Shown piece by piece: positions 1 to 10,527 of a DNA stretch of 64,000 nucleotides (position 1 is its first letter; the number at the start of each line of letters is the position of its first letter). The DNA is taken from contig CP136066.1 in assembly GCA_032622095.1 (NCBI GenBank), positions 44,093,835 to 44,157,834 of the forward strand, read 5' to 3'. The notes beneath the pieces are model-generated. The model was given only the letters and a program-made list of their open reading frames with translations, did not search any database and was not told the origin of the DNA. The DNA is from Siphonodentalium dalli (taxonomy: Eukaryota; Mollusca; Scaphopoda; Gadilida; Siphonodentaliidae). Position numbers and translations under genes: made by a program.

Positions 1-225
1 ATTCTGCATTGCATCATTTGCTATGGGAAACATGGACTCAGATTGAAGTTCCCAAATGGTGAATATTGTGATGTACACACATTTGGAACCTCGGTTATGC
101 ACTGTGTCGTCTGTTAACTTGGGGATATAGTGAAACTAAACTATAAAAGAGATATAATCTATGGGAAGAAGTTTCTATAGAAATTTGATAATAAAGAAAC
201 TTTCCAGAGAAGATTAGGCATATAA

Positions 226-320
226 GCAGAATGATCGAGATTCCCAGAGGGTGAATTTAGTTATGCTAGCCGCTATGTGGGGTAGCTCACTAAATTCACC
301 CTCTGGGGAACTCATTCTGC
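226..320. repeat. Foldback hairpin repeat
   Basis: The arm starting GCAGAATGATCGAGATTCCC is matched in reverse complement by the arm ending CTCATTCTGC, with a short unpaired centre. The arms are about 35 bp with few mismatches. It looks like a small foldback element. No target duplication was recognised. Confidence 0.7.
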
Positions 321-1208
321 AAATGACAGGCACACTGTTTAGTAACGCGATTAGAGGGCCCCCGTTCGTGGTATCTAATTTATAATTTTCAACTACCCCC
401 ACCCCCTTGAGTTGTGAATCAAATTGATCAAACGATTTTCATAAATTCTTATATACAAACATAACGAGTTGAAGATCTTGTATATCACATGAAGAAAAAA
501 AACTAGAGCTTTATGCCTTTTTAACAAATCAAAATCTTTAAAAGAAGCTGAAAAGTCCATGTAAAATGCATACATGCACGTCATTGGCTGAGACGCTTCG
601 CTGCTGTATTGTGCGCGTTGCCTTGCGACGAAACATACAGTCCCCCAATTTGCCCCTTTGTTTTGTGCCTATTTTCGTTAGTGCAACGAAGTTGGACAAT
701 AATTGAACTTTAATGAACAAATAAATCATTTTGCAATGTCTGGTATTGGTGTCAAGCGCGGCTTTTCAAAATAGTATTAATCCGCGCGGCAATTTACTTG
801 GCGCGATGTCAAGTATCCCGGGAAGCACCGGCTATTACCCGCTAGTGAGAGATAAGAAAATATCTAATGGATTTTTCAATTATATTATAGGGGTGTCATG
901 TGACATATCTTAATTATCCAACGTGTACCACAAATTGTACAACGGTAGCCGTTTTACAAACCGATAACACTATTTTCCAACTGATGGCTATTTAAGTCCA
1001 AACATAAATTTGCCCAAAATTGGGAATTATCAGACATTTGGTCCTAAAACAACTAATCGCACACTAAATAACTGATCAAAGAAATTGTATGCTATTTGTG
1101 GCCTGAAATATACAACTAAATGTAATGTTGTTTCAGAAATGAGATTTGCAATTGTTGAAATGTTGGGGAAAAACCATCATTAGATTCCCTATCATGGAGA
1201 TTATATAG
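321..1208. other. No gene recognised
   Basis: AT-rich sequence with only short chance open frames. I see no splice-flanked exon, repeat family or RNA gene here. Confidence 0.5.
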
Positions 1209-1241
1209 GGAGTAATCAATTAATTCCGAGAATTACGTTAA

Positions 1242-1302
1242 ATAATTCACGAGAGGCGAGAGACGTCGGTAAGAAACGAGTCTCTCGCCTCTCGTGAATT
1301 AT
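1242..1302. repeat. 61-bp hairpin bounded by TTAA
   Basis: ATAATTCACGAGAGGCGAGA is followed by a short loop and its inverse ending CGTGAATTAT, with TTAA at 1238-1241 and 1303-1306. It is an almost perfect hairpin lying between the outer element and a family E element. Confidence 0.7.
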
Positions 1303-1830
1303 TTAAAGGTGGATTATCTCTTTGTAAACATGTAATATATAGTTACCGGGGTATAAAATATTAGATTTGAATCGAAGACTCCTGTCCGGAAATGCTTCTA
1401 TCGATTAATATTAATTTTATTTCGAATATTTTCTGGTCTAAAAAGGTGTGTTTGTTCAGCTAACGAACAATAGTGGTTACTGTTAACAGCGACCAGAAAT
1501 TATATTGTGCAATTTTGTCACAAATAAACGTTAATTATACTCATTATCGCTTATATCTGTGGAACAAAACAGTACAAACAACCAATCTGTGACATTTGAA
1601 ATTCGTTGCGTAGCCGTAGGAACAGCCCAGTGCTCTATATCGCAATACGGTCTCATCCGAATGGTCGGTTCTAAAAATAGTAACATAAATGGGCCCGATT
1701 TAATATTCGAAATAAAATCAATTTTAATTGATAGAAGCTTTTCCGGACATAGGTCTTCAGTTCATATCTATTATTTTATACCCACGCAACTATTTAAAAT
1801 TTGTTATTTAAAGAGATAATCCATCTTTAA
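1303..1830 (+). mobile_element. Family E inverted-repeat element (TTAA target)
   Basis: TTAA at 1303-1306 and 1827-1830 brackets an element whose ends are AGGTGGATTATCTC and GAGATAATCCATCT. The inverted arms are imperfect but long, about 120 bp. A second copy lies on the opposite strand at 50202-50729. The TTAA target and terminal inverted repeats suggest a non-autonomous DNA transposon. No transposase is present. Confidence 0.8.
1559..1819 (+). other. 86-codon open frame shared by both family E copies
   Basis: An open frame (MEQNSTNNQSV... to ...KICYLKR) lies in the right half of the family E element and runs into its terminal repeat. The second copy at 50473-50213 has the same frame and length with only a few substitutions. 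I recognise no domain. Since part of it is the terminal inverted repeat, the likeliest explanation is recent shared ancestry rather than a functional protein. Confidence 0.25.
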
Positions 1831-1921
1831 CGTAATTCTCGGAACTAATAGATTACTCTATTTATTACACTTCTGTATCAATTTGGTTCACCAAATATGA
1901 TTAAAACACCCAGAATTAATG

Positions 1922-1929
1922 TATAAAAG
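1922..1929 (+). promoter_or_regulatory. TATA-like box TATAAAAG
   Basis: GTATAAAAGTCCC is followed about 25-30 bp downstream by ATCAACCATCAGTC, which resembles an initiator. A short hydrophobic open frame starts at 2043 but is cut by a family B element. No convincing gene is attached, so this is only a candidate core promoter. Confidence 0.25.
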
Positions 1930-2091
1930 TCCCGATGCGGAGAAAGATCAACCATCAGTCTAGATCAGAAAGCGACGTAACGTCAATGAAGTCACGAGAA
2001 ATGACATAATTCACTAGACATTTTTAATTTACGACGTTTTCAATGGAAGTCGCGCATATGGGTGTAATAATATTTATTATATGCTTCCCCA

Positions 2092-2348
2092 TTAAAGGTA
2101 CTCAATCCGATCAGACGCTCCTAAATTACTATTTCTTTGGCTTCGGTGGTAAAAACTATTTGATTCGAGTCGAGGAACCCACTGCTTCTGGTCCACAAAC
2201 AATAAAAATAGCAAACATAAAAATATCGATATCTAATCACCCTGAGCTTCGATGGTGGGTTCCTCGACTCGAATCAAATAATTTTACCCCCAAGCCAAAG
2301 AAATAGTAATTTAGGACCGTCTAATCGGATTGAGGACCGTACCTTTAA
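2092..2348 (+). mobile_element. Family B inverted-repeat element, short copy
   Basis: TTAA is followed by AGGTACTCAATCCGATCAGA, and the other end runs GATTGAGGACCGTACCT-TTAA, with six extra bases compared with sister copies. Subterminal GATTCGAGTCGAGGAACCCA is repeated in inverse. The middle of the longer copies is deleted here. No transposase. Confidence 0.8.
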
Positions 2349-2449
2349 ATAGTGAGAAATTGCCACAACGTAAATATCATATTTAGTGTCTAGACCGACA
2401 TTAAAGATATCATATTGTTATTCAAAATGATATCTTCACTGTCGCTTAC

Positions 2450-2584
2450 CTCCGGTAAAATCACCGAATAATAGTGAACGAATATATATCTTAGAAATCC
2501 TCATTGATTCCTTTATCCACAACGAAATTATTTTATATACGCAAATATTACAGGGAAATTGACGGAAAAATCTATCCAGGGGAA
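2450..2584 (-). other. Weak candidate internal exon
   Basis: On the minus strand a pyrimidine tract ending TTCTCTTTCAG precedes a 135-bp stretch open in one frame and followed by GGAG-GTAAGC. The predicted residues match no family I know and the composition is ordinary. It could pair with the candidate 5' exon at 3533-3620, but nothing proves it. Confidence 0.18.
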
Positions 2585-2749
2585 CTGAAAGAGAAGAAGG
2601 CCGCTTGAAAGTGGTTCGTTGCCTATAAGCTGGCGAACAACAACAATCAATTTTCAACTGAAATTGTGTGTACATTTTCTAAGAAATTATTTGGCATTAC
2701 TTTTAATACATTAAAAATAATTATCGACAAGGTTACAGCATATACTAAA

Positions 2750-2935
2750 TAGAGGATATATACATATGGTTTTTGAGTGAATACCATAATTACATGTATT
2801 TCATTCATTCATGACTAGCAGTAGAAATATATATTTTCAACTCCTGTGGTCGCTCGTTGAAAATTGATATTTCCACTGCTAGTTACGAATGAAACAATTA
2901 TGGTATATTCACTCAAAAAACATAAGTATCCTCTA
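2750..2935. repeat. Foldback repeat
   Basis: AGAGGATAT...TTTTTGAGTGAATACCATAAT on the left is matched by ATTATGGTATATTCACTCAAAA...ATCCTCT on the right. Inner arms around GACTAGCAGTAGAAATAT also pair. The arms total about 85 bp each. Confidence 0.7.
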
Positions 2936-3020
2936 TAAACAAGTTTGGTAGAAATCGGCTACAAAAAAAAACTCACATCCCTGACTATAATCATGAATGT
3001 TTAATATATAATGGTACAGA

Positions 3021-3140
3021 TTAAAGATACTTAATCCGATCAGACGGTCCACATACCATCAAGATACAACAACAACAACATTTCTTCAAGATACGCTTTA
3101 GTTATCAGAATCGATTTATTTCAACCAAATAATGCTAATA
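3021..3140 (+). mobile_element. Family B element, left end only
   Basis: TTAAAGATACTTAATCCGAT followed by CAGACGGTCC and a short CAA run matches the left end of the copy at 18899. The right half is missing. Confidence 0.7.
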
Positions 3141-3149
3141 GAAAACATC

Positions 3150-3366
3150 GTACCCAAAATTGTAAATATTTACTTCTCGATTCGGGACGCAACTTACTAT
3201 CTGCGATAAACTAACGAAAACGATTTCATCTTCGAGAATAACTGCAATTAATTAATGTATAAGAATGACGATGTGTGTTGTCAATTTGGATATAATATTT
3301 GTAAAAAATAACTACTTTGAGCAAGATTATTCTCCCTTTCTATTTGGTCACCCTACCGGAGTGTTA
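3150..3366 (+). repeat. Arm of a 210-bp dispersed inverted repeat
   Basis: This segment (ATTTACTTCTCGATTCGGGA... through GATTATTCTCC) recurs in inverse orientation at 7528-7740 with moderate divergence. The two arms lie about 4.2 kb apart and enclose unrelated elements. The family is not recognised. Confidence 0.65.
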
Positions 3367-3532
3367 AAATTCACATCACTTTTATCATTATCTTCCTCGT
3401 AAAACGTTTCCCTTATAACGTAAGGCACCGTTCGAGTCCCCTAGATGGCCACTCGTTATTCGCAAATCCACCAAAAGGTACATTTAAGATATTTTAAAAT
3501 AAGTTATTCCAAGGGAAAAAGTATAGACTTAC
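3367..3532. other. No feature recognised
   Basis: Short unexplained stretch between the dispersed inverted-repeat arm and the candidate donor. Confidence 0.4.
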
Positions 3533-3620
3533 CTTGTTTGGTTTCTCTGAAGAATTTATATGCACGACCGGACAGTTTGATAGTTTCGTAGTTGTGATAC
3601 GTCGTATTGCGCGTGTTATT
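3533..3620 (-). promoter_or_regulatory. Candidate promoter and 5' untranslated exon
   Basis: Reading the minus strand, GGACCAATAGC (CCAAT-like, near 3650) and an AT-rich TATA-like stretch (near 3625) precede a sequence ending CCAAACAAG-GTAAGTC, a near-perfect splice donor at 3532. There is no ATG in the candidate exon. No downstream exon was confirmed. Confidence 0.25.
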
Positions 3621-3848
3621 TTATAATATATACGTTCGTCGTGCTATTGGTCCAGTCATCCGAATCACATGACGCAGATACGCCCCTCATATTGTTTTCG
3701 TAATGTGATATATCACGAGTTATTAGTAACAATATTATCGCATTTGGTCAGGAATCCGATCCAGCTAATGGTGATAGCGGTTACACGCAGTAAACACCGC
3801 GTTTGGGAACATTGTGACCTGCACCAACTCGCAATAGTCTGCTAGATG

Positions 3849-4396
3849 TACAGTAATGCCCTAAATAATCGACTCCTTAACCACAGCATAATTATGGGTA
3901 ACTTTTCAGGATTTAGTCGGAAATATGGCTTGTTGCCATTCATCGCAAAGCTCTCACTGAGAGCTTTCCGATGAATGGCAACAAGCCATATTTCCGAATT
4001 CGCGCACCTTGGGAATATACATAAACCCAAATAAATAATGGTGGCGACAATTCATGTATAAATCTAAAGCTTCCATCGTGTTCTCGAGTCACATATATCA
4101 CTGAGAGCTTTCCGATGAATGGCAACAAGCCATATTTCCGACTAAATCCTGAAAAGGATTTAGTCGGAAATATGGCTTGTTGCCATTCATCGCAAAGCTC
4201 TCACTGAGAGCTTTCCGATGAATGGCAACAAGCCATATTTCCGACTAAATCCTGAAAAGTTACCCATAATTCTGCTGTGGCTAAGCTGAGAGCTTTGCGA
4301 TGAATGACAACAAGCCATATTTCCGACTAAAAATCCTGAAAAGTTACCCATAATTCTGCTGTGGCTAAGGAGTCGATCATTTAGGGCATTACTGTA
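3849..4396. mobile_element. Family F foldback element (TA target), multi-arm copy
   Basis: It is bounded by TA with ends CAGTAATGCCCTAAATAATC and GGGCATTACTG, which resembles a Tc1/mariner-type non-autonomous element. The arm carrying ATGGCAACAAGCCATATTTC appears six times in alternating orientation, so the copy is a palindrome that has itself been rearranged. Sister copies: 14930-15146 and 23688-23812. Confidence 0.75.
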
Positions 4397-4716
4397 CCAT
4401 ATAAACTACACCATGGTCACTATAGGTTTCCATTAATTGAGTTAGTGTAAACATATTTTATTGCACTATAAACATAGCAAAGGGATTGCGACACACGTGT
4501 TTCAACTCATTGTACCTCTCTCCCCCACACAATTTGACGCACATAATTAACATAAAATAAGGATTACACACAATTATGACAATGTATATGTATAGTATCA
4601 TAACATATATGTGGTTCATATCCGGGGTTATGTTGCGAATTGGTTCTTGTGATGATTTGTAATTTCATATAATTGTATACATATTTGCAATCAGCGGGTT
4701 TAAAATGTAACTAATA
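4397..4716. other. No gene recognised
   Basis: AT-rich unexplained sequence with no open frame or repeat that I can support. Confidence 0.4.
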
Positions 4717-4862
4717 TTAAAGATGCATAATCCGAATTAACGCTCCCAATTTACTATTTCTTTGGGTTTGGGAGTAAACAATATTTGATTTGAGTCGAGG
4801 AACCCACCCATCAAAGCTCAGAGTGATCAGACATCGATTTCTGATATTTGTTATTTCTCGAG
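4717..4862 (+). mobile_element. Family B element, left end only
   Basis: TTAAAGATGCATAATCCGA... continues through the subterminal GAGTCGAGGAACCCACC and AAAGCTCAGAGTGATCAGA typical of the family, then stops near 4862. The right end is absent. Confidence 0.7.
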
Positions 4863-5280
4863 ATGTGTAATTTTTGCAAACTCCATGCAGGGTTTACCTC
4901 CCTTTATGACTTAGTAAGACCGTTGCTACCGGCGACATTTTACCCACATTTGGTGGACTTTCGCGATATTAATATATGTACAAAGCGAGTAGAGCAACAT
5001 GCTGCCCTTGTTAAAAACAGAATATATCGATTAAAATTGCGAAACGGTGTGATTTGGTTCTCCGATTATTTTATCAACACAATTAACTCTTTCGCTGCCA
5101 CCCGCCACCACAGACGTAGCCCCCAGTGCCACGCATCCTGTACATATATCCATGTATTTCAGGTATATATGGGTAATACATTATATCTCAAGCAGTTTCT
5201 AATATAATTAGTTGAAACTTCACATGTATATAGACATAGGTATACCTTGTCGAATGCCGCCGTGGACATGCCCACCAAGG

Positions 5281-5700
5281 TCACGTGACATTGGCGGCCA
5301 TCTTGGATTAGTGGCTATTTGCCTGTATATGTACAGTTTGTGTGGGTATGAATGGGTGTGTTGTTTGTTTTCTAATATTCAACCCAATTATACGATGTCC
5401 AACAGTAAGGTACACGGGAGTAACCTATATGAACCCACTTTGGACATAAAATAGGTCACGTGACCTTGGCGTCCATCTTGGATTTATGCAAGTTGCCATC
5501 TATTTGTAGCAAAATGGGATACAATGGCGCACTTTGTTGAGTTCGTGCTTTGGTTGCTTGAATATTCCCCGATAGGTACAATTCCAAATATAGATATATA
5601 TATAGTATAACCATACCCATATGTATATATACCTGCAGGGGGACATATGACCCTGCTCCGCCCTTATAAGTCACGTGATCTTGACGGCCATCTTGAATTT
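5281..5700 (+). repeat. Three spaced copies of an E-box plus YY1-like motif
   Basis: TCACGTGA followed by a CTTGGCGGCCATCTTG-like sequence occurs at 5281, 5456 and 5671 (spacings 175 and 215 bp). Each copy joins a perfect CACGTG E-box to GGCCATCTTG, the reverse of the YY1 core AAGATGGC. No gene is visible next to it. It may be a decayed tandem repeat or a regulatory cluster. Confidence 0.55.
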
Positions 5701-5869
5701 CAGGAAAATTGGGTTTTACGATGATTTATGTGAATTATATGGTTCACGTGGGCGTACGCATGGTCAACTCACCAGCATAATTAATTTAGTGGCCTGTTAT
5801 CACCACTGGAAAACGACACAATAGACAAGGGTTGTTCAAAACCAGTAAAGGTGTATTATAAATAATAGG

Positions 5870-6062
5870 TTTAAGTATCTTATGCGCCGCAGGCGCCCCT
5901 CGATCATTAGAGTATAGAGGTTAGTTACCCACCCACCACCCCATCCCGTCACCCTAGTATCTTATGCGCCGCAGGCGCCCCTATAATAGAGGCTACTGCC
6001 CACACAAATAATAGGTATAAGTAACTTATGCGCCACAGGCGCCCCTCGATCATTAGAGTATA
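5870..6062 (+). repeat. Three copies of a GCGCC-hairpin repeat
   Basis: CTTATGCGCCGCAGGCGCCC occurs near 5880, 5962 and 6026 (the last with one change). The first and third are followed by CTCGATCATTAGAGTAT. Each carries the small hairpin GCGCC-GCA-GGCGC. Confidence 0.65.
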
Positions 6063-7002
6063 TGGGTAATAACAATAACTTCTTCAGTCCTGAGTCTTTT
6101 GCGAGCAGCCATTTTCGACTGATAACCACGTGCTAATAACAATGACGCAATATTCCGGCTCTGACTGTACCTCCATAACGTCAGAAATAGCATGACCTTG
6201 AGGACATTGTCGCTTTAAATTGTTCGCGCGCAACAGTACTACAGATAAATACATTGTACACTGTCAAACATGCCGGAAAGAATAGAGTTATATCCCATAC
6301 ATTAGACTACATACCAAATTCGCAAAAATGCGCGATTGGCAGCGTCTACGAAGTTCGCATTTATGCGCGTTTGGCATCGAAAGAGTTAACGTATAAACGC
6401 ATGGACGACAATGTCACGACAACACGCGTGGCAAGTCAAACACAAGAGTTCTAGCTTATTTGCTGTAATTTTGACGAGTAGCTTGCGAAAATCGTCAACA
6501 AAACTACTGCTCTGATCCTCCATTCAGCCATTAAGTTTTTAGTGCGGGAATAATTTATTGTTCACAAAGCACATAATAAATGTGACTTTCCGGCGATCGG
6601 TTTTCGCTCGAAAATTGCCTGCTAAATATAGAAACCACAGACTAGTACCCAGCCGGTGACAGAGTCAGAAAGGAAGTATGACTGGTGCGTTCTGGTAGAG
6701 ATTGTAGTTATTGGTGGCCTGGTAAAAAGTCGTCAAACCGACAGTCTCGGACAAAATTGCGGATGAAGATGGATAACTCTAAAATCAAGTGGCTTTGGCG
6801 TTAGATATATTGACAATCCGGCCATATTTCGTTGAACAAAATGTTGATAAATAACACGTTTTGGACAATTTTATATTATAGTTGATTACACATTCTAAAC
6901 TGTGAAATATATAATTTGTCTCATATCGTCAGTAACACAATAAAGAAGTATCTATTATATTTGTTTACAACTGAGCGTACTTCATGCAGACGTTATCAGT
7001 TT
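6063..7002. other. No gene recognised
   Basis: Only short open frames, none with splice context or recognisable residues. No repeat family found. Confidence 0.4.
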
Positions 7003-7337
7003 TTAACCCTTTACCCAACAGAACGGCCCTGTGCCAATGCATTCTCTTATATATGCGAGTCGACCATAGGTCGCCTCGCATATATAAGAGAATGCATTGG
7101 CTTAACACATTAAAAATTATAAAATTGTTAAAGAATGTAAGAAAAAATGGTAAAAAGTGTTTTTTTAGGCCAATATATAAGAGAATGCATTGGCACAGGG
7201 CATAACTGTAACTATCACAATGTGGTCAAGGAGCCGGTTCCAATGATATCCATATTTGTATGGTGTTATTGAGACAGACCGAAGATATTTTAGGCTGTTG
7301 AAGCTTTTTTTGGCCGGTTTGTTGGGTAAAGGGTTAA
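7003..7337 (+). mobile_element. Family A2 element with palindromic core
   Basis: TTAA-CCCTTTACCCAACA on the left and GTTGGGTAAAGGG-TTAA on the right; the TTAA target and CCC/GGG termini are piggyBac-like. Inside sits the palindromic core CCAATGCATTCTCTTATATA shared with families A and C, in one complete copy and one half copy. The left half recurs at 59797-59987. Confidence 0.8.
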
Positions 7338-7527
7338 ATCGTACGTGGTTGGAACTGATGCTTGTTTTTTGTTATTGGGATCAAAACATGAACATCATAA
7401 ACAAATTAGTTCGCAAAAAATAAAAGACAACGAGATGCATAAATCAATCTAGTGCGTTAGACTAAGATAATGAGGACATGGTTATCATATCTACGTGAAG
7501 ATACAGATGTTTTAAAGACATGTGAAA

Positions 7528-7740
7528 CACTCCGGTTGGGTGATCAAATAGAAATGGAGAATAATCTTGTTCAAAGTACTAATTTTTACAAATATTGTAT
7601 CCAAATTGTCAACACACATCGTCATTCTTATATATTAATTAAATGCAGTGACTCTCGATGGCGAAATTGTTTTCGTCACTTTATCACCGATAGTTGCGTC
7701 CCGAATCGAGAAGTAAATATTTACAATAGAGCGTATAGTT
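7528..7740 (-). repeat. Partner arm of the dispersed inverted repeat
   Basis: Inverse of 3150-3366. The open frame at 7470-7796 overlaps it and reads through repeat sequence, so it is not counted as a gene. Confidence 0.65.
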
Positions 7741-7871
7741 CAGATGATGTTTTCTATGGAGTGGTATACGGTCGGTTTGCTTCAGATTTTCGGTGATGTT
7801 AGTAGAATATGTTACATTCCTCCAGTGGGCATAGCGTTTAAATACTAACTTATCAGTTAATAATAATAATA

Positions 7872-8804
7872 ATCAACCCATACACCCTGTGCGGCGTTGA
7901 CGGTGAATGCATTCTCTTATATATGCGAGTCGAACATAGGTCGCCTCGCATATATACGAGAATGCATTGGCCTAACAGTTTTTCATCATTTGTTATTATT
8001 TTTTTTACAATTTTTTACAATATTAATAATTTTTTCTTATATTCCTTAACAGACTTATTTTGTAGGTTTAGTGCCAGGGAATCTTTATACGTTTTTCATG
8101 GGCATCAAAATTATCACTATGAATACTTGGTGATAGTTTTGAGTGATAACATGCCCTAAGGTTTTATTCAGTTTGTTTTTAAATTCGCTATAGCACGCTT
8201 AAAGGTACTCAACCCGATAAAACTCCTCTCAATTACTATTTCAATGGCTTGGGGGGTCAAAAATATTTGATTCGAGTCGAGGAAGTCACCCATCAAAGCT
8301 CAGATTTGTTAGATATCGATTTTAGAAATCTATTATTTTTCATTATCGGGAATACTATCTGGCCCAGAACTCAGTCAAAATTGCGTTAAAATTACCACTT
8401 GATTTTAGAGTTATTCATCCTTGTCTGTTTGAATAGATTTGGAGTACACATCCAGAGCAGATTACGGCAGTTATTAGTACTCATCTCGAGAACATAACAA
8501 ATTTGAAAAATCAATATCTAATAACTCTGAGCTTTGTTTGATGGGTTCCTCGACTCGAATCAAATATTTTTTACCCCCAAAGCCAAAGAAATAGTAATAT
8601 AGGACCCTCTGATCGGATTGTTGTTGTTGGAATCTGTTGAGATGGGGACCCTCTTTACGGGTTGAGTACCTTTAACATAACCAAAAAAAATTCTACCAAA
8701 AAATCTCCACAAAATGTTTTTTTTTTATTTATTTTTTTTAGGGCCGATTTTACAGACCGTAAATTAGGGCCGATGAGATCGGCCCGTGGCACTCAAAGAG
8801 TTAA
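7872..8804 (+). mobile_element. Family A element, left end damaged, split by a family B insert
   Basis: It matches the intact family A copy at 14380-14871 through the palindromic core and the right end (GGCACTCAAAGAGTTAA). The left terminal TTAACCCTTTC is missing. A family B element sits at 8199-8675 in its interior. Confidence 0.75.
8199..8675 (+). mobile_element. Family B element nested in family A
   Basis: TTAA-AGGTACTCAACCCGA on the left and CGGGTTGAGTACCT-TTAA on the right. The sister family A copies at about 14727 and 21933 still carry the empty site GCTTAAG, which fixes the target duplication as TTAA. The right end shows a small duplication of the GACCCTCT terminal segment. Confidence 0.85.
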
Positions 8805-10527
8805 AGACATGTCGAGGTGCTCATCTGTTCATAGCGATATTATGGCTAATTAGTCTTCACTCCATACCCGCTACTGGGTAAACAAACAACAACTAAGAGC
8901 ATTAAGCTTTAAGTGCTACGCTAGGCGGTCGGACCTAGATAGCGTTTATTATGAAATAATAAAATCGCTCTGATGAATATATGTGCGCTATATATTCATG
9001 CAGACTATCTCAATATATTTGAAGCGATGAAAATGGATCGAAACTATGCGGATTGAAAAAATATAATATGTATTATAGCGCACATTCTATCTTGGCTCAA
9101 CAGAATCAGTCACCCTTCTCAGACTGGGAAGCCTTACAGGAAAAACCAGACCCCTCACTTTATCATTATATCTTTTTTATGTGTTGGTCTGGAAACCTGT
9201 ATCCGAAAAATGCTCAATATACCAGTCTCAGGGATAAAAACGTCGGATTCGTTTTCTTAGTCGTCATCAGATGAACAAACAAGATAGTATCTCACGTTTT
9301 TAAAAAGAACTATTTTCTTAAGAAAACCAAACAAACAGGTACAGAAAACTGTGTCCGACCGCGACGACAACTGGCACTAGATTGACCATTCACGCTTTTA
9401 GCGCATACCTGCTCACTCAATGACAATCATACATCACACCAGCGACTGAGTACCAATCACTGACCAGACAATATTCACGCGACAAAGCGTTCTTTACCCA
9501 TTAACTCTGCATATGCCGTGAAGACAGTAATTTTCCTCTATACTCCGTAACGCGGAAAATATTATTTCTCAGTTTAAAAGAAATGTTCTATATATCAGCT
9601 ACATGTGCCCAACACACAGCGAGATTTTAAGTTGTTTATGTTAGGCTGTGCAATGAAAGAAATCCTCTGTATCGGGCAGATGCCCCATTGTCAGGTGCCA
9701 GTATCGGAGGATCATATATAAAGAGTCACGTGCTACTGACTGTGTTTTCTTTCATCTCAGAAGAAACTATATTTGACGACACACTGTGGCCATTATTTTT
9801 GAAGAGACCATCTATACATTTCTATCTCCCTTGACAAATTGTAACTTTTGTGGAAAATATCTTGAATGTACGGAAGCATGGAGCCGCCACTTACAAAAAT
9901 AAAATCCACGCCTAGATCGGCGTATATACGACGATCATCGGCGTATATTTTCGGCGTAGTTACGATGAGTCGGTCGGCTTTCGTTCTCAGAAAATCGTTT
10001 CCGTGGAGGGAGGCCATTTGCTGGAATAGCGTAACATCAGCTTAATAAAACGAAAAACAAGCGGTAGTCAATTCGAATGGGAGGGATATATAAAAGGAAT
10101 TATTGCTTGAAATCACCAACGGAAGAACATTGACCGAGTTATGACAGAATTGTAATCAAAGTGACCATGATCGAGCAAGGTAACAGTTGAAAATGTTACT
10201 ATTTATAGAAATTTGTAATTGTTGACCGATTTTATGATCGGTATACAGCAGGTACAGTCTCGTGCAGAAAGAGTTGTCTTACATGTGTATTTCAAACTGT
10301 TTAATTACCTGTGCAATGCTACATGTGTGCCATATTGCTATTCACTATTCTAGTACAGACTGTATTTGTTTGGGACAGCGACGGTGATAGTGATATCCAT
10401 ATGGAATTATGTTTTCTTCAATTTTTGAGTTTATATAGGCCCAAATAAATATACCATAAGATGGACTCAATCATTGACAGCTAAAATTGGATGGAAGTAA
10501 AAAAGTGTATTTGCACTAAGTAAGCGC
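8805..10527. other. No gene established
   Basis: It contains a TATA-like CATATATAAAG at about 9714 and a minus-strand open frame (10017-9793) that runs into a GTAAGTGG donor-like site but is built partly of CGGCGTATATACG repeats. Nothing here could be assigned. Confidence 0.35.
9918..9962. repeat. Cluster of CGGCGTATATACG palindromes
   Basis: GATCGGCGTATATACGACGATC and CATCGGCGTATATTTTCGGCG lie together here. The same short palindromic unit recurs at 12005-12072. Confidence 0.55.

Larger units (their letters stand above)
1209..1858. mobile_element. Outer element of a nested TTAA stack
   Basis: The left arm (1209-1241) and the right arm (1827-1858) are inverted copies (GAGTAATC...CCGAGAATTACG), both ending at TTAA. 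Without the inserts the centre would read ACG-TTAA-CGT, a small palindrome with a TTAA target in the middle. Two further sequences, each bounded by TTAA, now occupy that centre. Confidence 0.65.

Noticed and set aside
2043-2306. Open frame beginning with a signal-peptide-like MGVIIFIICF
   Set aside because: All but the first 17 codons come from a family B transposon; without it the frame ends at a TAG directly after the insertion site.
9793-10017. Minus-strand frame MASLHGNDFL... running into GTAAGTGG
   Set aside because: Half of it is CGGCGTATATACG palindromic repeat also found at 12005, and no promoter or partner exon was seen.
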